From Acanthamoeba castellanii str. Neff (lineage: Eukaryota > Discosea > Longamoebia > Acanthamoebidae), in assembly GCF_000313135.1 (NCBI RefSeq), contig NW_004457640.1:261296-284582 (forward strand): a DNA stretch of 23,287 nucleotides. The letters run 5' to 3'. The notes beneath the pieces were generated by a model. That model had not been told where the DNA came from, searched no databases, and saw nothing but the letters and a program-made list of their open reading frames with translations. Both the position numbers and the translations under genes were made by a program. Within the stretch, counting starts at the first letter, position 1. The number at the start of each line of letters is the position of its first letter. Shown piece by piece: positions 17,222-23,287 of the stretch.

Positions 17222-19665
17222 ATGCAGAGGGCAGCAGCCGCCGGTGCTACCAGCAGATTGGTGGTACCATTGCCCCATCACGCCCGCGTCTTCCCCACCA
17301 CCTCAGGCGCATGCAGACGAATGCTCGCCATCTCCGCTACACCATCATCTTCATCTTCATCGAATGCCTCCACGACCACGACCACTCCAGAGAAGCACCA
17401 TTTCTGGCTGCGCGCCGAGGCAAAGAAGAACGAACGGCGCTCCATCTTGTTGCCGGAGCACGTGGAGCGGCTCCTCCAGGCCGGCCACCACGTCACCGTC
17501 GAACGTTCGCGCCTGCGCTGTGCTCCCGACGCCGAGTACCAGCGCCTCCTCAAGGAACCTCTCGTACAGCCACCCCCTCCCCCTCCCCTTCTTCTGCAGT
17601 GCCTCGCGGTCGTTTTTCGGACCCCAGCGGCGGCAGCGGCTGCGGGAAGTTCCGTTTCTCGTGTGGCGGGCGTTCCCGTTATCTCACGAGCCTGACGCGG
17701 TGCGTCTCTCTGCGTGTGCGTGTGCGGTGGTGTGTGCGTGTGCGCCGTACGATGGGGCGGTGGCTGCACAGGTGGAGGAGGGGTCGTGGAAAAAGGCTCC
17801 GCGCGATGCCATCATCCTGGGCCTCAAGGAACTGCCCGAGGATGTACGTGGGCCGCACAACACACTCCACCGGACAATTATTCATGATTTATTTATTGAT
17901 GGATATATTTGTGTATTTATTTATTTGTGTGGTGCACTCTCTTCCTGGAATTTGTCATCTCCGCGCGGGTGCGTGGTGCAACCAGGACGACCCGATCAAG
18001 CACAAGCACGTCTACTTTGCGCACGTGTTCAAGGGCCAAAATGGAGCCGAGAAGGTCCTCAAGCGGTACGACTATACTCCTGCCGCCGCCGCCGCCGCTG
18101 CCCCCACGTGCCCTTGACCAGCCGCTGATGCATCACCACGCGTGCACGCGTGATGTGCCGCAGATATGCCAAGGGCGGCGGCAAGCTGTGGGACCTCGAA
18201 TTCCTGGTCGACGACAAGGGCGCCCGCGTTGCCGCCTTCTCGGGCGCCGCCGGCAAGGTATTCACCACCACCTTCCACCTTCCGCCTTCTGCCTCTCCTT
18301 CGCTGACGATGGTCGGCTCTCCGCTCGTGTTCGAGACATGGCTGACCGCTGATCACGTGACGGCGTGTGCATGCATGCATGCATGCAGGTGGGCATGGGT
18401 CTGGCGTTCGCCGTGTGGGCTCACCAGAAGCTCACCGGGAGGCCCTACTCGCTCCCGCCGCTCAACACGCCCTACGACTCCTTCGCGCACATGGCCCACC
18501 AGATGCGGGAGCTGCTCGACCAGGTGCTCTCCCGCCTCTTCCCGGTGCTGCAGCAGTACCCAAATCGTGCGGACAACTGACTAAAGGTCGCACCCACTGC
18601 TGCTGCTGCTTCTGCTTCGGGCTGTTGTGTGTCGCGTGTGCAGGCCAAGGCCAAGGTCGGACACGACCCCAGCGTCATCGTGGTGGGGTCCCGAGGCCGC
18701 TCCGGCAAGGGCGCCGTCTCCTTCTCGGAGAGGTACCATACCGCACGCCCCTATTCGGGCACCGCCCACAGGCCAACTGACATTCCTCCCTGATTTGAAC
18801 ACGACCCACGACACGACCCACACCAGCGTGGGCATCAAACCGACAGAGTGGGGCCGAGAGCAGACGGCCAAGGGTGGGCCGTTCCCGGAGCTGCTGAACT
18901 ACGACATCCTCATCAACGCCATCTACCTTCTGCCCGAGGTCAGACTGCCCGCCTTCATCACTAAGGGCATGATCGACCACACTCCCGACAGGTCCGCTCC
19001 ATTCACCCTCCACAATCCCTCTCTCGCCTTCAAGAGCGGCATCCCCGTTCTCGGCATTGTCGTCGTCGTCATCATCATTGTTATCATTCTCATGATGCAA
19101 TCGTCGGTCGGTCGGTCGGTTGGTTGGTGATTGGGGGGAGCAGGAAGCTGTCGGTGTTCTCCGACGTGAGCTGCGACGTGACGAATCCCCACAGCGTGTT
19201 CCCCATCTACGACCACCTGACCAGCTTCGTCCACCCGACCGAGTGCGTGGCCGAGCAGCCCACGCCCCTCGAGGTCATCGCCATCGACCACCTCCCGTCC
19301 CTCGTGCCCCGGTTTGTCGCCCTCTCGTCCCCCAAGCCACAGCAACGGCGCCCCGCTGGGCTCGCTCACCCGACTTGCGCGTGTTTTTTATTGGGCGGGG
19401 GGCGGGGGCTATATCAACAACACAGAGAGAGCAGCAAGGAGTTCGGCGATCTCATCGTGGAGCACATCCTCCAGTTCGATCAGGTGCGTGGCTTTCCTCA
19501 AGTGGGTGTAGTTCCCCGCCGCAAAATAATTGACCGCATGTACACCACTTGTGTGTGTGTGTGTGTGTGTGGCGTGCACAGACGCCCGTGTGGAGCCGAG
19601 CGCTGAAGTTGTTCGACGAAAAGGTGCAGCCCTTCCTGCCCCCGTCCCCGAGAGCCGCGGCATGA
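17222..19665 (+). CDS. LYS1: Lys1-type saccharopine dehydrogenase (lysine-forming)/LKR, 428 aa, 10 exons
   Basis: Exons 17222-17563, 17772-17843, 17986-18065, 18164-18257, 18389-18523, 18644-18732, 18827-18991, 19144-19311, 19426-19483 and 19582-19665 join in frame. The enzyme interconverts saccharopine with lysine and 2-oxoglutarate using NAD(P). Family segments in order: FWLRAEAKKNERR, GLKELPED (K133, the likely equivalent of yeast K77), YFAHVFKGQNG (H151, like yeast H96), KGGGKLWDLEFL, the dinucleotide loop VIVVGSRGRSGKGA (252-265), KGGPF, DVSCDVTNPH, IDHLPSLVPRESS and TPVWSRALKLFDEK. It has about 55 extra N-terminal residues, rich in Arg, Ala, Ser and Thr with no acidic residue until the PEKHHF segment, resembling a mitochondrial targeting sequence. 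The yeast peroxisomal SRL end is absent; this protein ends PRAAA. Intron 1 (208 nt) is the least certain junction. Confidence 0.92.
19551..19571 (+). repeat. (GT)n microsatellite in LYS1 intron 9
   Basis: A GT run lies ten bases before the acceptor at 19581, where a polypyrimidine tract would normally be. Confidence 0.85.
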
Positions 19666-19872
19666 GCCGTGAGCTACCTACCTTTACATGGCCACACAAA
19701 ATACATGAAATACGGGCGAAATTACGACGATATTATGCTCGAGACCAGATCAGTGGGACGCCGTCCCCCCTGCGCTAGCTGTGGCGTAGGTTGAGGGGAG
19801 AGAGGATTTAGAAACCCACACACCACCCTTGGAAGCAAACAACGAAGAAGCAACAGCCGCAAGAGGAGGAAG

Positions 19873-21488
19873 ATGACGATGCTCGAAACAGCAACACACA
19901 TGCCGATGCTGGCCAGCGACACCACCACCACGGCCGCGAGCAGCGCCTGGGGAATCGGGCAGGAGAAAGCAGCAGCAGGAGCGGAAGCGGAGGTGGCGAG
20001 GGGCGAGGTGAGGAACCGGGCGCGCTTCGAGGCGGCCCTGGCCGGCATCCTGGGCGCCGACGTGGCCCCGCGGGGCGCCGCGGCCGGTCGCCTGTACGAA
20101 GTGTTCGTGGCGTATTTCCTGCACCAGGCCCTCCACCACGACAAGGCACTCTCCGCCCACCGCCTCACCCTCACCCTCCTGGGCGACCCCACGTACCTCC
20201 CCCCTCCCCTTCGCTTTTGCTTCGTTTTCGCTCTTTTCTGCGGTGCAGCGCAGCACCAACCAACGGCGTGGGCGGATGATGGTGGCAGGGCGCCGGAGAA
20301 GGGGCGTCGGCTCAAGTACAGCATGGTGGTGGGGGACGAGCGGGAGCCCAACGCCTTTCTGCAGGCCCTCCGCGCGGCCGCCCTCTCGTCGTCGTCATCG
20401 GGCAGCGTGCCCACGCGCGTGGCTGCCGGGGTGGGCGAGGGCACGCCCTTCCTCCAGTCCGACGAAAAGTTCTTCGGCATGGCCACCGCGTGGCTCGGAG
20501 GTGCGCACCCCCCCACCCCCCTTCCCTCCCTCATTTTGTCCTTGGCGCTGCTGGCTCACCCATCAAACATCATCGCATCCGCATCCGCACCCGCATTGTC
20601 GTGGTCTATCTGTCGTAGACGACCTGTGCCTGGCCCTCAAGGCCCTGCTCCGGCGCGTCAAGATCAGCTTCGTCGCCACGCGATTCCTCGGCGCCGGCAA
20701 GAAGATCTGGGTATGTCATGTGGAGTCGCACAGATGGCCTCCCTCTCCTGATGCCATCTCGATGCCAGGGGGGGAGGGGGCGCCGCAGCCGCTGATGGTT
20801 GGGTGGGTGTACTCGGCAGGTCAACTGGGAGTGGGTGGGATCGCTCCACGGCGATAGCTCCGCCTTCCCGCTCGGGTCCAACGAGCGGTGGACCACGGCG
20901 ACTGCCCGGGCACTGCAGCCCGGCGCTGCCGCGTCATCGTCCTCATCGTCTTCGGGCAGTCATGCTCCTCCTCCGTACCACCCGCTGCGCATGGAGGCCG
21001 GCACGCCCGAGGAGGGCGGCCTCCTTAGCCCACACTCCGCCACCGCTGCACGTGCCGCGACGGCGTCCTCGCCCTCTCTCCAGTCTCCCTCGTCGACAGC
21101 TTCCTTCGCCGACGTGAGCACGGCCTCCGCGTTCATCCCCGAGACAGTAACGACTACCACCACCACCACCACCACTTCCGGCTCGCCAGTGATGCTGCAC
21201 AGCGGGAGCTACATTCCGGCGACCAACGAGCCACCATTGCTGCTCGCGTCTTCGTCGTCGTTGGCGTCGGGCGCGCCCCTCAGCTACGGCCACACCGGCC
21301 CTGTGGCGTTCCTGCCCGCTTCCACCCCGGTGGCGATGGCCAAGCCGGGTGGCATCCCTCTCGCCGCCCTCGCTTCATCGCAGTCGGCGGTGGAGCATCA
21401 ACCCGCCCTCAAGGAGAAGCGCTCGCTGGGCAAGAAACTCACGCGCCGCTTCCACAAGCTCACCCACCATCATCAAGATAATATCTAA
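19873..21488 (+). CDS. Unrecognised 430-aa protein, 4 exons, Ser/Thr-rich C-terminal half
   Basis: Exons 19873-20192, 20289-20500, 20619-20710 and 20820-21488 join in frame. I do not recognise the family. The N-terminal half (about 30-240) looks folded and mostly helical: FEAALAGILGADV, LYEVFVAYFLHQALHH, DEREPNAFLQALRA, DEKFFGMATAWLGDDLCLAL, KALLRRVKISFVATRFLG, then VNWEWVGSLHGD. The rest is low complexity with Ser, Ala, Pro and a Thr run, ending in a basic KEKRSLGKKLTRRFHKLTHH segment that could bind membranes or nucleic acid. No signal peptide or transmembrane segment is evident. Intron 1 is optional in frame terms because the frame stays open through it, but its C-rich donor side and CAG acceptor resemble neighbouring introns. 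Confidence 0.68.
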
Positions 21489-21675
21489 TCAACACCCACC
21501 ATCAGCCGCCACGACAAGACAACACCCAGAGGGGTGGTGCCATCTTTCTGTACAGCACGGATACAACTCTCTCCGTCCCCAACATGATTTATAATCTATT
21601 TGCACATGTGCCCTACTGTCTGTGTGTCGCAGAAACTAGTTTTGTGTTACCCTGCGTGGTGTCTAGACTTCAGCG

Positions 21676-22891
21676 CACAATAAAAGGGGAAAATGCCTTG
21701 GTCAGCCAGACAAGCAAGGGGAGTAGGGTGATGTTAGTGTGTGAAGGTGTTCACAGCAGACAGAAAGAGCTGCAGACATTTTGGTAGTTATTTGTCTGCA
21801 AGTGGGGGGGGGAGGAAATGGAAGAGGTGATGGGCATTGGGAAGACAGGCTAGACCAGTTGTGGAACAGGGCCTTTAGTGGGCATTGTAGAGTCTCCTGT
21901 GTGTTGTTGCAGAAGGGACCACTGGTGGTGAGAAGGTCAAATGTGTGCTCAGCAACCTTGTGCATGTAGTTTGGGCATATAGAAGCTGAGAGGACTGTGG
22001 ACAAGCCAGAAACAGTAGATGCAACACCACTTGTTGGTGGAGCTTGGTCCTTGGTGAAGGAAGAAGTGAAGCATAGGGTTGTTGGAGCACCCAAAGGGTG
22101 ATGGGGATGTTGAAGGACAGACCAGTGGATGAACAAGAGAACCTTTGCCTTGGACAGTAACCTGTGGGGTTGAGGTGAGTGAGCAAACAGAAGAGGGTGG
22201 GAAGTAGCTGTTGTTGGTGGAGCAATCACTGCACTTCCAGTTCTTGAGTGTCTTGACACACATCATCTCCCACTCTCCTCACCTGGAATCACTCCTCCAC
22301 ACCAACCCTTTCCTGTGAACACTCTCCACCCAGGTGTTACAACAACACATCTACATTGACATTGCTGGCCTGTCAGCAAGTCAAGTGATGTCCTCCTTAG
22401 GGGGGTAGGGAGTCCATGGCCATGGGTGGGTAGGGGAAGGACAAGAAAGAGGGAACCATTTTTGTGCCCACCCCATGACTCAACTCAAGCTAATGCCACA
22501 CATCCCACTAGACAACTGAAATTTCAGTTCTTGTGGGCAGAAGAGTTTCTGTCCACCAGAACCCTACAAAAGGCCAGCAAGACAGTCTAGGCTCATCTTC
22601 TGCAGACCCCCCTCTGCCAAAGCCCCAGACAAGGGAGCACAAGTACATGATTTCTGCAGTCTTGGTTAGAATCACTTTATTAAAGATCTTTGATATTCTT
22701 GTGTCACTGTTTTCCATTTCACCTGTTGTGTGTAGTGTCTGGCTTGCAGTGTGTAGTGTTTTTATGGTCACCACTGGCTAAATACTAGGTTTTGTAACAC
22801 ACATAGACAGTAGGGATGAATCAACAAATGCACAAGGGTACAATGTCTCCTTGCACCATTCCCAAGGAGAACTGGTTTGTTGGACTCACAA
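21676..22891. other. CpG-free block, possibly a methylated and decayed repeat
   Basis: Read base by base, this stretch of 1,216 nt contains no CG dinucleotide, whereas flanking DNA has one every few to a few tens of bases. G+C is still roughly one half, and TG and CA are abundant, as expected if methylated CpGs were converted to TpG/CpA. The nature of the original sequence is unknown. On the minus strand there is a frame with Cys- and Trp-containing segments such as NWKCSDCSTNN (about 22240), which could be a remnant of a repeat-encoded protein. Confidence 0.85.
21679..21684 (+). terminator. Poly(A) signal of the 430-aa gene
   Basis: AATAAA lies about 190 nt after the TAA stop and three bases inside the CpG-free block, only four nucleotides after the last CpG. 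Confidence 0.6.
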
Positions 22892-22921
22892 CGTTGCCAG
22901 GCATGTGCATTTGGGGGGGGG

Positions 22922-22945
22922 ACCCTGCATCAGCGGCTGCAGGGT
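22922..22945. other. 8-bp inverted repeat (hairpin)
   Basis: ACCCTGCA and TGCAGGGT are perfect complements separated by eight bases. It lies just after a G-run, between the CpG-free block and the last gene. It may be a 3' UTR hairpin of the minus-strand gene or a chance palindrome. Confidence 0.45.
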
Positions 22946-23085
22946 GGTGGATGTTGATTGATAAATATATTTTCACAAATGCACAAACAAACCAGGAGTG
23001 ACGTTGGATCTTTACACTCGATCAACCAGAAGGGACGAACCCCCCGTGACGAGACAGTCAGCGTAAGTCGACCAACGAAGCTCGT

Positions 23086-23170
23086 CTAGTAGCGTAGGGT
23101 GTGGGTGCGGTAGGGCAGTCCGGAGAAGGACATCATCGAGATCTCGTAGTCGGCGGCCATCCTTCGCGAC
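23086..23170 (-). CDS. Last exon of a minus-strand gene (partial)
   Basis: On the minus strand an AACCAG acceptor (ending at 23171) precedes 28 codons ending in TAG (23086-23088). The peptide includes RRMAADYEISMMSFSG and ends THTLRY. The sequence between 23171 and the window end is C/T-rich with TTAACC, as expected of an intron, so the upstream exons lie outside. An alternative is that ATG 23160 starts a tiny 24-codon ORF, but codon use resembles the neighbouring exons. The family is not recognised. Confidence 0.5.
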
Positions 23171-23287
23171 CTGGTTGTTTGATGGTTCCGGTTAAAGCAC
23201 CCACCACATTGCAATGTGAGAGAACCAAGTGAGTGGACGAATGAGAAGGAGGGGAAGAGGCGTGCGATGCCGAAAAGAGAGGGGGGG

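Larger units (their letters stand above)
21489..23085. other. 1.6 kb intergenic region holding a CpG-free block
   Basis: The first part (21489-21675) has ordinary CpG content and should be 3' UTR of the preceding gene. The middle (21676-22891) has no CpG. The last part (22892-23085) again has CpGs and leads to the next minus-strand gene. No convincing gene is seen in the gap: the open frames on both strands lack a recognisable protein and follow local base skew. G-runs of eight or more occur near 21804 and 22912. Confidence 0.7.

Noticed and set aside
17564..17771. Extra coding exon inside LYS1 intron 1
   Set aside because: A TTCTGCAG acceptor near 17600 exists, but joining exon 1 directly to VEEGSWKKAP keeps frame and roughly fits the family; no added segment is required.
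20193..20288. Reading through intron 1 of the 430-aa gene as coding
   Set aside because: The frame is open, but the stretch is C-rich then T-rich and bounded by GTACCT and GGCAG, like neighbouring introns; transcript data could reverse this.
21702..22259. 185-codon minus-strand frame as a real gene
   Set aside because: It crosses the CpG-free block, is Pro/Ser/His-rich from base skew, and shows no recognisable domain; kept only as a possible remnant.
21690..22770. Terminal inverted repeats of a transposon around the CpG-free block
   Set aside because: Only a nine-base match (TGTCTGGCT, opposite strands near 21709 and 22738) was found, too short to claim, and no target-site duplication is clear.

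Overview
The window looks like nuclear DNA of a free-living amoebozoan, most probably Acanthamoeba. This is inferred from high G+C, densely packed multi-exon genes with short introns (about 64-208 nt), homopolymeric Gln/Ser/Glu tracts in proteins, and a mixed eukaryotic gene set. No prokaryotic, organellar or viral genes were recognised, and no tRNA, rRNA or CRISPR array was found. All exon structures below were deduced by eye from reading-frame continuity, splice dinucleotides and protein-family match; none is backed by transcript data.

Layout, left to right: a probable last codon run of a plus-strand gene (1-33); a minus-strand single-exon IMD/I-BAR protein (263-1441); a divergent promoter gap; a 13-exon PIF1-family helicase (1937-6246, +) with an N-terminal PCNA-binding motif; a tail-to-tail gap; a 12-exon minus-strand gene (6534-11294) for a 1201-residue polyQ/acidic protein with a possible Spt23/Mga2-like domain and a TPR-like helical region; a second divergent gap of 0.84 kb. 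Then come five plus-strand genes head to tail with gaps of only 82-207 bp: TTC4/Cns1 Hsp90 co-chaperone (12132-13910), SETD7-like MORN-SET methyltransferase (13993-15741), VAMP7-type longin R-SNARE (15866-17069), Lys1-type saccharopine dehydrogenase/lysine-ketoglutarate reductase with a presequence-like N-terminus (17222-19665), and an unrecognised 430-residue protein (19873-21488). The right end holds a 1.6 kb gap and the last exon of a further minus-strand gene (23086-23170).

The genes do not form one pathway; they are typical housekeeping loci for genome maintenance, chaperoning, chromatin or protein methylation, membrane traffic and lysine metabolism.

The most unusual signals are not genes. 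First, 21676-22891 (1,216 nt) contains no CpG at all although the flanking DNA is CpG-rich; its left edge falls at the poly(A) signal of the last plus-strand gene. This is the mark expected of long-term CpG methylation and deamination, probably of a silenced repeat. Second, of 51 reconstructed coding introns none starts GTAA; 39 start GTAC or GTGC, and one in the VAMP7 gene starts GC. Several acceptors share the ten bases GCGTGTGCAG, and several introns carry C-runs just after the donor.
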